A DNA stretch of 12,447 nucleotides from Cellvibrionaceae bacterium (GTDB lineage Bacteria > Pseudomonadota > Gammaproteobacteria > Pseudomonadales > Cellvibrionaceae): positions 1 to 12,447 of the forward strand of contig JAGKXA010000129.1 of assembly GCA_021151615.1 (NCBI GenBank), in the 5' to 3' direction. The stretch's first letter is position 1, and each line of letters opens with the position of its first letter. The translations under genes were made by a program, and so were the position numbers. Below the pieces are notes generated by a model. The model did no database searches. It had not been told where the DNA came from and worked only from the letters and a program-made list of their open reading frames with translations. This document shows positions 1-7,729 of the stretch, in pieces.

Positions 1-1
1 T

Positions 2-163
2 TGTTCGACCGCCGCAGCGAAAAGCGCCGCACCAGATGCGAAAACCCTGCAGGTTTTATTTGTTTTGAGTTCCGGGTCGTCCCATGGTGGCGTGCTGTTG
101 GTATTGCTGCTGGTAGGTGCTGGCCTGCTTTACGCCTGTGTGCGTTCTCCTTCTACAAAATAA
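2..163 (+). CDS. C-terminal end of a membrane-anchored protein (5' partial)
   Basis: The reading frame beginning at base 2 is open from the window edge to TAA at 161-163 and gives 53 residues. It has a short Ala/Lys-rich, probably flexible stretch, then a clear hydrophobic segment (about residues 28-46, Gly/Leu/Val-rich), and ends ACVRSPSTK. This is typical of a C-terminal single membrane helix with a short tail. No start codon with a ribosome site is visible, so the gene begins upstream of the window. A competing frame in the same region (1-240) reads as an Arg/Trp/Cys-rich, low-quality protein and I do not regard it as real. The family cannot be named from this fragment. It converges on the redoxin gene at 308-931. 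Confidence 0.55.
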   Translation, partial: CSTAAAKSAAPDAKTLQVLFVLSSGSSHGGVLLVLLLVGAGLLYACVRSPSTK

Positions 164-210
164 TTTTACCTTTTAATCACTTCGCACATCGTTTGCCGAT
201 GGTATATTCA

Positions 211-276
211 TTTCGAAAACGCATGAATACATCCCTGTAGCTCCCTCAAGTCATCCATGACTTGAGGGTTTCGAAA
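211..276. repeat. REP-like double palindrome between convergent genes, possible bidirectional terminator
   Basis: A perfect 11-bp stem lies at 243-253 / 258-268 (CCCTCAAGTCA and its complement) with a TCCA loop. A smaller hairpin lies just before it at 228-231 / 236-239 (TACA/TGTA) with a TCCC loop. The pair is flanked on both sides by TTTCGAAA (211-218 and 269-276). It sits between the ends of two convergent genes. There is no long T-run on either strand, so it could be a repeat-family element (extragenic palindrome with ATCC-type loops) as much as a classical terminator. The palindromes are seen directly; the repeat-family assignment is inference. Confidence 0.6.
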
Positions 277-307
277 CAAATATCCTGACGTCAAACTTAC
301 ATTTTAG

Positions 308-931
308 TTAACCCGCATATTTAATGGAACAGCCGTAAGGCGCAGTACTTGGATTGGGGATTTTTTTGCCAGCTGCCAGAGCCTCCAGCGCTTCTTTCAC
401 GTAAGGCTTGGCTTTTGGAATATCCGCTTCATTGGCAGTTTTAATGCTGTCTACACCGCCCTTATAAACCAGGGTACCTTCAGGATTGATAATAAAAAAG
501 TGTGGGCTGGTTTGCGCGTTATACAATTTGCCAATAGTGCCTTCCGGATCGAGGATGGTATTCGTCGGCGTAGCACCGCGTTTTTCATTCAGGCTGATGG
601 CAGTCGCGCCATCCACATTACCTTGTTTACCCGGTGCAGATGAAATCACTTGCAACCAGACGATACCTTTTGCAGTAGCGTCTTTTTGCAGTGCAGGAAT
701 ATTGCCACTCTTGTCGTAATGCTTGACCACATAAGGGCAATCGTGATTGGTCCACTCGAGTACCACGGTTTTTCCTTTTAAATCAGCCAAATTAATCGTC
801 GAACCATCCGCCGCTTTACCGGAAAACGCCGGCGCTGGCTTATCGATAACAGGCTCGGCAACCGCCTGGCTAGAAACGAATGCAAAGGCAAGGCTTGCGA
901 GTGCAATTTTTGCAGATTGACGGAATAACAT
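308..931 (-). CDS. Periplasmic redoxin / thioredoxin-fold protein with DCPY motif
   Basis: This is a 207-residue protein of the AhpC/TSA-redoxin (thioredoxin-fold) class. The start chosen is the ATG at 931-929, because TAAGGAG lies 5 nt upstream; the in-frame GTG two codons earlier overlaps that site. Residues 1-25 form a Sec signal peptide ending SQAVA, so the product is periplasmic. The fold markers are a PAPAFSGKAADG entry strand (32-43), VVLEWTNHDCPY with Cys65 in place of a CXXC site, a TSPHFFIINPEG segment with the expected cis-Pro (143), and a second Cys (201) in the tail YGCSIKY. A single Cys where thioredoxins have two means it is not an ordinary thioredoxin. A peroxidase-like or DsbD-fed reductant role is possible. 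It lies 43 bp downstream of the DsbD-type gene on the same strand, so the two are very likely co-transcribed and functionally paired. Family confidence is high; exact substrate unknown. Confidence 0.85.
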   Translation of the reverse strand: MLFRQSAKIALASLAFAFVSSQAVAEPVIDKPAPAFSGKAADGSTINLADLKGKTVVLEWTNHDCPYVVKHYDKSGNIPALQKDATAKGIVWLQVISSAPGKQGNVDGATAISLNEKRGATPTNTILDPEGTIGKLYNAQTSPHFFIINPEGTLVYKGGVDSIKTANEADIPKAKPYVKEALEALAAGKKIPNPSTAPYGCSIKYAG

Positions 932-974
932 AATCACTCCTTACAGTTAGTTAAAATAAAACAGCGTGGAAAAG

Positions 975-3155
975 CTATTTATCACTCACAGCAGCGACAA
1001 CCAAATCCGGTGTGAGTATTTGTGGTAACTCTTTGGGACTATCCGCTTGTCCTGTGGGATAGAACACATAAAGCGGCACACCACTGCGATTGAATTTTTT
1101 CAGGAAGGCAGTAATTTGCGGATCTCTGTTGGTCCAATCCCCTTTCAAATAAGTAATACCCTGTTGTTTGAATTGTTGTTTGACTGCATCCGTGCTTAAA
1201 GCAACGCGTTCGTTTACCAAACAGCTAATGCACCAGGAAGCGGTGAAATTTAAAAACACCGGCTTGCCTTCAGCCAGTAGCGCTTGCAAGCGCTCATCGC
1301 TATAGGCTTCCCAATTTACATCTGCTGCTTTTTGTGCTGTTAATTGTTTTACTGTTGATTGTTGCACAGACAAAGCCGTCGAATTTACTTGCATACTGCC
1401 AAATCCTACAGCGAGCAAAACCAATGCCAGTGCTGAAACACTACCAAATCCGCGCGCATTGCCAGATGCATTGCGCGAGCTATCGTAAATCCAGGCAGCG
1501 AACGCAATTAACAACATACCACCGAGTGCGATTACCACTGCATCAACGCCAACTTGCTGTACCAATACCCACACCAACCATATCGCAGCGGCATACATGG
1601 GGAATGCCAGCAATTGTTTCGCGCGCTCCATCCACAACCCGGGGCGCGGCAAGCAGTGTTGCAAACGAGGCCAGCAACTTAACAATAAATAAGGCAAGGC
1701 CAAACCAAAACCCAAGCTTAAAAATATGGCCAGTAATTGCAGGGCCGGTTGTGCCAGCGCATAACCCAAGGCCGCCGCCATGAAGGGAGCCGTACAGGGT
1801 GTTGCTACCACAGTCGCAAGGACACCGGTAAAAAAGCTGCCGCTGTAACCCGATTTTTCGGTAAGCGATGAACCCACGCCTGCGACAGAACCGCCGATAA
1901 AAAATACACCCGATAAACTCAACCCCACCGCAAATAACAACCAGGCGACCAACAATACAAAAATGGGCGATTGAAATTGAAAGCCCCAACCCACTTGAGT
2001 ACCACCGGCTTTTAATGCAATTAACAGTAGCGCGAGCGCGGTGAAACTCGCCAGTACCCCCAGGGTGTATACATAACCCTGGCGACGAATCTCCTGTGGT
2101 GATTGATTGGCATGACTGACAAGCGACAAGGCTTTAATCGACAGTACCGGAAACACACAGGGCATTAAATTCAAAATAATGCCTCCCAGCAATGCGAAAA
2201 ATAGTGCGCCGACAAAACCAATCGAAAATTCATTTGCATTTAAATTCTGTCCAACTCCACTGCTTGCAAGTGCCTGCACGGCAACATTAATTTCGTAACC
2301 GCGCGCAATGCCCTGTTGCTCCTGAATCACCAACACTCCAGTGAGTTTTTCGCCAATGGAGATTGGCGCTTCACCGGTGGGAATTTCAAGTTGAAGCCCA
2401 TCGGTTAAATCCTTGCGCAACTGCGCATCGCTTTGGCGAATGCGACCCCAGTCATAAGGGTAAAACCAGATATCCTTCACTTGCGCCAGTTGCTTTTTGG
2501 TTAAACCAATGAGCAACAGTAATTTACCTTGTGCAGTCTCCGGGTCTATCGCAGTTTGCTGGGCCCGTACTTCCCAGGGGCTGGTAACGGGTAATCGCGC
2601 TTGCGCTTCGGCAATTAAGGGGCTGCCCTCACCCACCTGCCCTGCACTGGCAACGACGGGTAATGACAAAGCCAATTCCACTTGCTGGGGAATGCACTCT
2701 TCCGCACAAACCAACCAATCGACCAATGCTTTGGCAGTGAAAGTATCACCTTCAACCAAATTGGCAGGAACCGTAATTTTGCTCAGCAAGGTGACATTAT
2801 TTTCATAGGCGTAATTGGTAATTGGCCCCATGGAAAAACGGCTGGGTGCGGGCCAAATAATCTCACTCGCGATTGCACCTTGCGGCAAGGTCCAATTAAT
2901 TGTGGTGGCGTTCCCGGAGTCGCCCGGGTTAATCCAGTAGGTATGCCAGTGGGGAATAATTTGCTGATTAACCCCCATATAAATTTCACTGCCGGGCAAC
3001 ACCGCAGCAACCGATGCCACCAACTGCGCTTGCACTTGCGGAGTTGCTGCCTTGTCAGTGATGACAGCTACAGACTCCTGCGCCCGGGCAGAGGAGCACA
3101 GCGCCAAAAGCACGGTGAAGATCGCAATCAAATAGTGTTTGGTTCCGAATAACAT
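975..3155 (-). CDS. DsbD/ScsB-type transmembrane thiol-disulfide reductase
   Basis: This 726-residue inner-membrane protein should carry reducing power from cytoplasmic thioredoxin to periplasmic partners. The order is: signal peptide (1-25, ending SSARA); an N-terminal periplasmic domain with HTYWINPGDSG (71-81) and a redox pair C150-AEE-C154; a hydrophobic core of about eight helices (about 312-585) carrying the paired membrane cysteines in NLMPCVFP (C333) and TPCTAPF (C454); and a C-terminal thioredoxin-like domain with WCISC (C642, C645) and cis-Pro in SGVPLYVF. All three redox pairs of the DsbD mechanism are therefore present. It is longer than E. coli DsbD (about 565 residues) because of the large N-terminal region, which resembles ScsB-type proteins, so I give no symbol. 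The ATG at 3155 directly precedes the signal peptide; its ribosome site is weak (CCGGG). The gene leads an operon with the redoxin at 308-931. Confidence 0.9.
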   Translation of the reverse strand: MLFGTKHYLIAIFTVLLALCSSARAQESVAVITDKAATPQVQAQLVASVAAVLPGSEIYMGVNQQIIPHWHTYWINPGDSGNATTINWTLPQGAIASEIIWPAPSRFSMGPITNYAYENNVTLLSKITVPANLVEGDTFTAKALVDWLVCAEECIPQQVELALSLPVVASAGQVGEGSPLIAEAQARLPVTSPWEVRAQQTAIDPETAQGKLLLLIGLTKKQLAQVKDIWFYPYDWGRIRQSDAQLRKDLTDGLQLEIPTGEAPISIGEKLTGVLVIQEQQGIARGYEINVAVQALASSGVGQNLNANEFSIGFVGALFFALLGGIILNLMPCVFPVLSIKALSLVSHANQSPQEIRRQGYVYTLGVLASFTALALLLIALKAGGTQVGWGFQFQSPIFVLLVAWLLFAVGLSLSGVFFIGGSVAGVGSSLTEKSGYSGSFFTGVLATVVATPCTAPFMAAALGYALAQPALQLLAIFLSLGFGLALPYLLLSCWPRLQHCLPRPGLWMERAKQLLAFPMYAAAIWLVWVLVQQVGVDAVVIALGGMLLIAFAAWIYDSSRNASGNARGFGSVSALALVLLAVGFGSMQVNSTALSVQQSTVKQLTAQKAADVNWEAYSDERLQALLAEGKPVFLNFTASWCISCLVNERVALSTDAVKQQFKQQGITYLKGDWTNRDPQITAFLKKFNRSGVPLYVFYPTGQADSPKELPQILTPDLVVAAVSDK

Positions 3156-3192
3156 CCCGGCTGCTCGCTTTGTCAGGTTACAAAATGTTTGA

Positions 3193-3208
3193 AGTGTTTA
3201 TTAACACT
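3193..3208 (-). promoter_or_regulatory. Candidate operator AGTGTT-N4-AACACT upstream of the dsbD-type gene
   Basis: A perfect 6-bp inverted repeat with a TATT spacer ends 38 bp before the start codon of the DsbD-type gene. Its size and position would suit a repressor site or a small mRNA leader hairpin. No regulator is known for it, and 6-bp arms arise by chance in AT-rich DNA, so the call is tentative. Confidence 0.25.
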
Positions 3209-3476
3209 CTATTAAAAAGACTACTAATAAGTTTTCTAATAATTGTTGCTGAGGTAAAAATGATTAGCTCAATAGAATTGATAAGAATTCGTTTATTTTC
3301 CTTAACCCAACGCTTTTCGCCAACGGCGATAGCATTACCCTTAATCGATAAGATTAACCAGAAAAAGTTTCTGGTTTAACAAAAATTCACACTCTTTGTT
3401 ATTCTTTCACATTAACAATTATTTTCCTTCAGCATCAATTGACCATTTCCCCGTACTTTTATCAGCTTATGAAATA

Positions 3477-3495
3477 GCGGGCACCATGTGCCCGC
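3477..3495 (-). terminator. Probable terminator hairpin of the TonB-dependent receptor gene
   Basis: GCGGGCAC (3477-3484) and GTGCCCGC (3488-3495) form a perfect 8-bp GC-rich stem around a 3-nt loop. On the - strand the stem is followed by TATTTC, a short T-rich tail. It lies about 55 bp past the stop codon of the receptor gene at 3551, the right place for a Rho-independent terminator, although the T-run is short. Confidence 0.6.
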
Positions 3496-3550
3496 GGCCT
3501 ATCCAACCTGGATTACTGTGTCCAACTCAAAATAATATATCCAACTCAGA

Positions 3551-6115
3551 TTAGAAATTGGAACGAAATGAAAAACTGAACGCACGTCCATACCCTGGTT
3601 GTTCAGTGACAGCGTTTGTGCTGCTATAAGTATTGCCGCCAGTTTTGTAATGCTCATCAAACAGATTTTTAACAACAAAGGAAATACGATACTTTCCATT
3701 GCCGCGATCAAGTGCAACACCCGCATCGGTCAGGTTGTAGGATTTTTGCAGGGTGTACTCAGATTGGCTTGGCTGTAAATACGCATCGGAACGATAGGCA
3801 TTGGTTAAGAAAAAATTCAACCCAAAACCATCGCCTAACGCACGGGTGTAATCCACTCCGTACGCCAGAGTAACCTTGGGTGCACCGTGCAATTGCTTAC
3901 CGGAATAGTCCGCCAGTTTGGTGGCTGAAATATCCGGCAAGGAAGTAAAAAATTCATCGTAAGTCGCACGATTATAGGCGCCAGAGAAATTTAGACTTAG
4001 GGCAGGCGTCACGGCGAATGCGGTTTCAAATTCAATCCCTTTTGCCGTCACACCAGGAATATTACCCAAATAACTGCGCAACACAGCAGGCTCCTGGCTA
4101 GTATCATTTACGGTAAGGTTGCTTTGGTAATCGGTTAACTGGGTGTAGTAGATGTTGGCATTTACCAGCAAACGGCGGCCCAGCAATAAACTCTTGAAAC
4201 CCAACTCCGCATTTTCTGCTTTTTCAGGCTTTACATTTTGCGGTTGACCGTAATTCGGACTTGCCGAATCAGTATTAAATTCTACAGCCCCGGATTTTTC
4301 ACCCGAAGATAACGAGCTATACAACAATATGTCATTGGTTAATTGATAACTCGGACTGACTAACCAGGCGATCGAGTTATCGCTTATTGAGTCGCCCTCA
4401 ATCCAATCATAAATCCCTTTATTACCTGCACTACCTGTGCCGATTGCGGAACGATACAAGGCTTTGGCCGCATTCCAGGCGGCGATATCCGCGTTTGAAT
4501 TAACCAAATCCAACCCATAATTTACCGCTTTGGAATTATCGCTGCCGGTTGCATTGGTTAAACCTGTTCCCGCCCGATCCAGCTCGCGGCGGTTACGTCC
4601 CTCTTTATGTTCGTAGGTATTGCGCAAGCCTAATGTCAAGGTGGTTTTTTCAGTGAAGTGCCAATTCACTTGGCCAAAGGCCGCATAACTTTCCGTGGTG
4701 GGATTCAACACATAGGAGCGATAAACACCACGCTGGGCATCCGTTAGCAAACCGCGATATTTGGGAGCTTTTAACGCATTCCACTGGGCATTACTTGCGT
4801 TGAATGCCGCCGCATCAGCGCCAAAATAGGTTGGATCATCAGAGTAAACTTCAGCATCAAGGTAATAGAGTCCAACCTGGTAGTCGTAATTTTTTTCGCC
4901 CTTGTAGTTTAACCTAACCTCTTGTGAGGTTTGGTCGTTCCACAATTGCTGGCCACCATTGCCAATATCAAAACGCGTCACACCGCCGTTCTTGATGTCG
5001 AAGTGTTGCTCACGGTAGGCCGTGATCGAGGTAAGTGTGTATTCATCGCTGAGTAATTTTTTCAATTCAACGGAAACACCCCCCTGCTCGGTGCGCTGTG
5101 GGCGCGCTTGGGAGTCTTCGATTTTGTTAGACCCGAACGCACTGTCGGCGAACACTGGCTGATATTTACTGCCATCCGGGTTATCAAAATAATCGCGCTG
5201 CAAACGACTAAAGAATGTTGTGCTTCTTACTTCACCATCAGCAAAAGTATCTGGGCCATTATTAACCAACAGGGATTTATTACCGTTTTCTACCGATTGG
5301 ATACTGTCGAGAATGATACGCGCGGATAAGCTTTCATCGGGTGTAACCAAAAATTGCAAACGGCCACCAACGCGATTGGTTTCATTCCAGGTTTCCGGGC
5401 CAGATTGCCAAACATTATCCAGCACACCGTCTTTTTTATTGAAAAATAAGGAACCGCGATAGGCGATCAGATCATCAATAATTGCACCTGTGCCAGAGAC
5501 TTTTCCACCCAGCTCGTTGTACTCACCATAACGAACTTCGTAAGAGTAGCCTGGCTTAAAGCTTGGGGCCTTGGTAACAATATTAACCACGCCGAGCGTA
5601 GTATTCTTACCCAGCAAAGTGCCTTGGGGTCCGCGAATTACTTCAATCCGATCCAAATCAATAAAATCATTCCAGGATTGGCCCACGTATGAGCTCACTA
5701 CGCCGTCCACAATCACACCAACACTGGGCTCCATAGTATCGTTAGCCGCGTTCTTGCCAATACCGCGCAATGAGATACTGGTCTGGCGTGGGTTACTGCC
5801 AAATACGCCAAGGTTGGGCACTTTCTTTACCAGATCATTTACGGAAACCGAGTTATCGCGATCAAGGGTTTTACCACCCACCACTGATACAGGTAGCGGA
5901 ACCTTTTGTGCAATTTCTTCGCGATTGCGCGCGGTAACGACGACTGTATCCAACGCAAAAGAAGGCTTGGCTTGCGCTTGCACCAGTACCGGCAGTGCAG
6001 CCCCCGTAACCAACAAGCCACTCATAAAATGACTCAATATTTTTTTTTGTAACCCAAAAGCTTTTCTCAAGGCAAAACGATTATGTTGCTGCTTTCCAGC
6101 AAAAAAACTATTCAT
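3551..6115 (-). CDS. TonB-dependent outer-membrane receptor, substrate unknown
   Basis: This 854-residue outer-membrane receptor would import a scarce ligand using TonB energy. The start is the ATG at 6115-6113, with CGGAG 7 nt upstream. A long signal peptide follows (about 1-49, basic n-region, ending VQAQA). The TonB box LDTVVVTAR is at 55-63. The plug domain has PLPVSVV, SISLRGIG (113-120), VGVIVDGV and DLDRIEVIRGPQGTLLGKNT (153-172), then VVNIVTK. The rest is a 22-strand-type beta-barrel with aromatic strand ends, finishing FSFSFRSNF with terminal Phe as expected for barrel assembly. The gene is divergent from the sulfate-binding protein gene across about 600 bp, so shared sulfur-dependent control is possible. 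Sulfonate or sulfate-ester uptake would fit the locus, but nothing in the sequence identifies the ligand. Siderophore-type or carbohydrate receptors of the same fold remain alternatives. Confidence 0.92.
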   Translation of the reverse strand: MNSFFAGKQQHNRFALRKAFGLQKKILSHFMSGLLVTGAALPVLVQAQAKPSFALDTVVVTARNREEIAQKVPLPVSVVGGKTLDRDNSVSVNDLVKKVPNLGVFGSNPRQTSISLRGIGKNAANDTMEPSVGVIVDGVVSSYVGQSWNDFIDLDRIEVIRGPQGTLLGKNTTLGVVNIVTKAPSFKPGYSYEVRYGEYNELGGKVSGTGAIIDDLIAYRGSLFFNKKDGVLDNVWQSGPETWNETNRVGGRLQFLVTPDESLSARIILDSIQSVENGNKSLLVNNGPDTFADGEVRSTTFFSRLQRDYFDNPDGSKYQPVFADSAFGSNKIEDSQARPQRTEQGGVSVELKKLLSDEYTLTSITAYREQHFDIKNGGVTRFDIGNGGQQLWNDQTSQEVRLNYKGEKNYDYQVGLYYLDAEVYSDDPTYFGADAAAFNASNAQWNALKAPKYRGLLTDAQRGVYRSYVLNPTTESYAAFGQVNWHFTEKTTLTLGLRNTYEHKEGRNRRELDRAGTGLTNATGSDNSKAVNYGLDLVNSNADIAAWNAAKALYRSAIGTGSAGNKGIYDWIEGDSISDNSIAWLVSPSYQLTNDILLYSSLSSGEKSGAVEFNTDSASPNYGQPQNVKPEKAENAELGFKSLLLGRRLLVNANIYYTQLTDYQSNLTVNDTSQEPAVLRSYLGNIPGVTAKGIEFETAFAVTPALSLNFSGAYNRATYDEFFTSLPDISATKLADYSGKQLHGAPKVTLAYGVDYTRALGDGFGLNFFLTNAYRSDAYLQPSQSEYTLQKSYNLTDAGVALDRGNGKYRISFVVKNLFDEHYKTGGNTYSSTNAVTEQPGYGRAFSFSFRSNF

Positions 6116-6503
6116 CAGGAATCTCCGATACGGAATCTAATAGTGCGACCAACACCCGCTACGTCAGCACCTAATAACGGTTGTGAGTGCGCAACAGCAA
6201 CCCCTATGCCATATTTCTACAGGTTTGCGGTTTACGGATTGTATCTATCGCAAAGCACACAGTATTACTGGGCAACACACCAAACAATGTTCAAATATCA
6301 ACCCTATACAAGCCTCTGTCGTACAAAAGCCTGCTGCTCTGTATTCAACAAAAAGATTTCACTTTGTTTTTATTTCAACAATCAATCATGCTTAAAAAGC
6401 ACAAATTCAAACAGGATTGAGATAATTCGGCCGGGATTTATGGACCAGTAATTTATGATTTTTTTTCAAATTATCTGTTTAGCATATTGATTTTTATCGC
6501 TTT

Positions 6504-6520
6504 GAAACCGATACGGTTAC
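6504..6520. promoter_or_regulatory. Candidate operator: GAAACCG-ATA-CGGTTAC near-palindrome
   Basis: AACCG and CGGTT flank an ATA centre as perfect arms, and a further G/C pair matches after one mismatch, giving 6 of 7 arm positions. It lies in the divergent spacer about 200 bp before sbp and 390 bp from the receptor start. The symmetry is what a dimeric regulator would bind. No regulator can be named. Confidence 0.3.
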
Positions 6521-6610
6521 GTTTATACGGCGCCCCACTTACTTATGCTTTTTGGTTTGCAATTTAAAACAAAGTGTTTTTATTTGCGCAGGGATTTTTT
6601 ATTTAATGAC

Positions 6611-6627
6611 TGGCACAGATCTGGCTT
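6611..6627 (+). promoter_or_regulatory. Possible sigma-54 (-24/-12) promoter of sbp
   Basis: TGGCAC at 6611-6616 matches the -24 consensus. GG (6612-6613) and GC (6624-6625) are separated by exactly 10 nt. The -12 part reads TGGCT, one mismatch from TTGCT. Initiation would fall about 85 nt before the ATG. Sulfur-scavenging genes in some pseudomonads use sigma-54 activators (SfnR), so this is plausible, but a single motif can arise by chance and no activator site is known here. Confidence 0.3.
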
Positions 6628-6721
6628 TAGGGCAGTTACACAGGATTTTCAGGCAGGGAATGCACAGCCAGCAATTCATTAGTTAACGTCATTAATCTGT
6701 TTGTTCTTTTAAGGAATTTTT

Positions 6722-7729
6722 ATGAAAGTGTTCAGTAAAAAGGCAGTCTTGTTTGCCGCAACCCTGCTGCTAAGTTCAGCCAGCTTCGCCAAAGAAGTTA
6801 CCCTGCTCAATGTTTCTTACGACCCAACCCGCGAACTGTATCGTGAATTCAACACAGCCTTTGCCAAGCACTGGAAGGAAAAAACCGGTGATGATGTAAA
6901 AGTTGAACAATCCCATGGGGGATCCGGTAGCCAGGCACGCGCCGTGCTCGATGGTTTAAAGGCGGATGTAGTAACCCTGGCGCTGGCGGGCGATATAAGT
7001 CCATTGGCAAAAAATGGCAAGTTACTACCTGACAATTGGGCTTCACTATTACCCAACAACAGCGCACCTTACACATCCACCATTGTGTTTTTAGTTCGCA
7101 AAGGCAACCCGAAAAAAATTGAAGACTGGGATGACCTGGTAAAATCCGGTGTGGAAGTGATTACACCAAACCCGAAAACATCGGGTGGCGCCCGCTGGAA
7201 TTATTTGGCTGCCTGGGCCTTTGCCAAAAAGAAAGAAGGTTCTGACACCGCTGCACAGGAGTTTGTGAAAAAACTCTATAAGAATGTTCCAGTACTGGAT
7301 TCCGGCGCACGTGGTTCAACAACCACCTTTGTACAACGCGGCATTGGCGATGTACTCCTCGCATGGGAAAACGAAGCTCACCTGGCGATTCAGGAAGCGG
7401 GTAGCGATGAAATTGAAATTGTTTATCCCTCCATTTCAATACTCGCCGAACCACCTGTTGCCGTGGTAAGCAAAAACGCTGCTGCCAAAGGCACTGCTGA
7501 AGTCGCCAATGCTTACCTTAATTACCTCTACACCAAAGAAGGCCAGGAGATTGCCGCGAAGAACTTTTATCGCCCGCGCGACCCACAGGTAGCGAAAACC
7601 TATGCGAAAAATTTTCCGGCAATCGATTTCGCTACTATTACCGATTTTGGCGGCTGGGATAAAGCCCAACCACAACACTTCGGTGACGGTGGTATCTTCG
7701 ACAAGATTTATGAAGCACCCAAATCATAA
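6722..7729 (+). CDS. sbp: Periplasmic sulfate-binding protein, copy 1
   Basis: This 335-residue solute-binding protein should deliver sulfate (possibly thiosulfate) to a CysTWA-type ABC importer. AAGGA lies 6 nt before the ATG. Residues 1-23 form a Sec signal peptide ending SFA. The mature part carries Sbp/CysP family signatures: LLNVSYDPTRELY (28-40), SHGGSGSQAR (64-73), ADVVTLALAGD, TSTIVFLVRKGNPK, ITPNPKTSGGARWNYLAAW (to about 165, including ligand-contact Ser/Gly/Ala residues) and FVQRGIGDVLLAWENEA. Length matches the family. It is followed by a strong terminator, so it appears to be its own transcript, unlike copy 2 at 11510, with which it shares roughly three quarters of its residues by eye. 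No permease or ATPase gene is adjacent. Sulfate versus thiosulfate preference cannot be read from the sequence. Confidence 0.95.
   Translation: MKVFSKKAVLFAATLLLSSASFAKEVTLLNVSYDPTRELYREFNTAFAKHWKEKTGDDVKVEQSHGGSGSQARAVLDGLKADVVTLALAGDISPLAKNGKLLPDNWASLLPNNSAPYTSTIVFLVRKGNPKKIEDWDDLVKSGVEVITPNPKTSGGARWNYLAAWAFAKKKEGSDTAAQEFVKKLYKNVPVLDSGARGSTTTFVQRGIGDVLLAWENEAHLAIQEAGSDEIEIVYPSISILAEPPVAVVSKNAAAKGTAEVANAYLNYLYTKEGQEIAAKNFYRPRDPQVAKTYAKNFPAIDFATITDFGGWDKAQPQHFGDGGIFDKIYEAPKS

Larger units (their letters stand above)
3156..3550. other. AT-rich intergenic region: promoter side of the dsbD-type operon, tail of the TonB receptor gene
   Basis: This 395-bp gap separates two - strand genes. It should hold the promoter of the DsbD-type operon and the 3' end of the receptor transcript. 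Visible items are AGTGTT-N4-AACACT (3193-3208), two direct CTAATAA copies 12 bp apart (3224-3230 and 3236-3242), a 9-bp hairpin with no T-run (3356-3364 / 3368-3376), a GC-rich hairpin (3477-3495), and three short TCCAAC repeats between 3501 and 3547. No convincing -35/-10 pair was found. An open frame on the + strand (3170-3379) lacks a ribosome site and looks spurious. Confidence 0.5.
6116..6721. other. Divergent control region between TonB receptor and sbp genes
   Basis: This 606-bp spacer must contain the promoters of both the receptor (- strand) and sbp (+ strand). I see a 17-bp near-palindrome at 6504-6520, a sigma-54-like GG-N10-GC motif at 6611-6627, and at 6484-6503 a partial reverse-orientation match to the 31-bp element found upstream of the oscA genes. 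The small open frames here start inside or against the receptor gene and lack ribosome sites. No RNA gene or riboswitch was recognised. Confidence 0.5.

Noticed and set aside
1..240. Open frame on + strand with many Arg, Trp and Cys residues
   Set aside because: It overlaps a much more protein-like frame (2-163) with a clean membrane helix. Its second half runs through the REP-like palindrome region, and there is no ribosome site.
1334..3152. Multiple open frames opposite or out of frame with the dsbD-type gene
   Set aside because: Explained as shadows of the long coding sequence; products are unlike real proteins.
3170..3379. Possible 64-69 residue hydrophobic small protein
   Set aside because: TTG or ATG start without Shine-Dalgarno, AT-rich composition, and it lies in the promoter region of the divergent dsbD-type gene; most likely chance.
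6083..6451. Several overlapping small + strand frames in the receptor/sbp spacer
   Set aside because: They start within or opposite the receptor gene, have no ribosome site and do not resemble any protein family.
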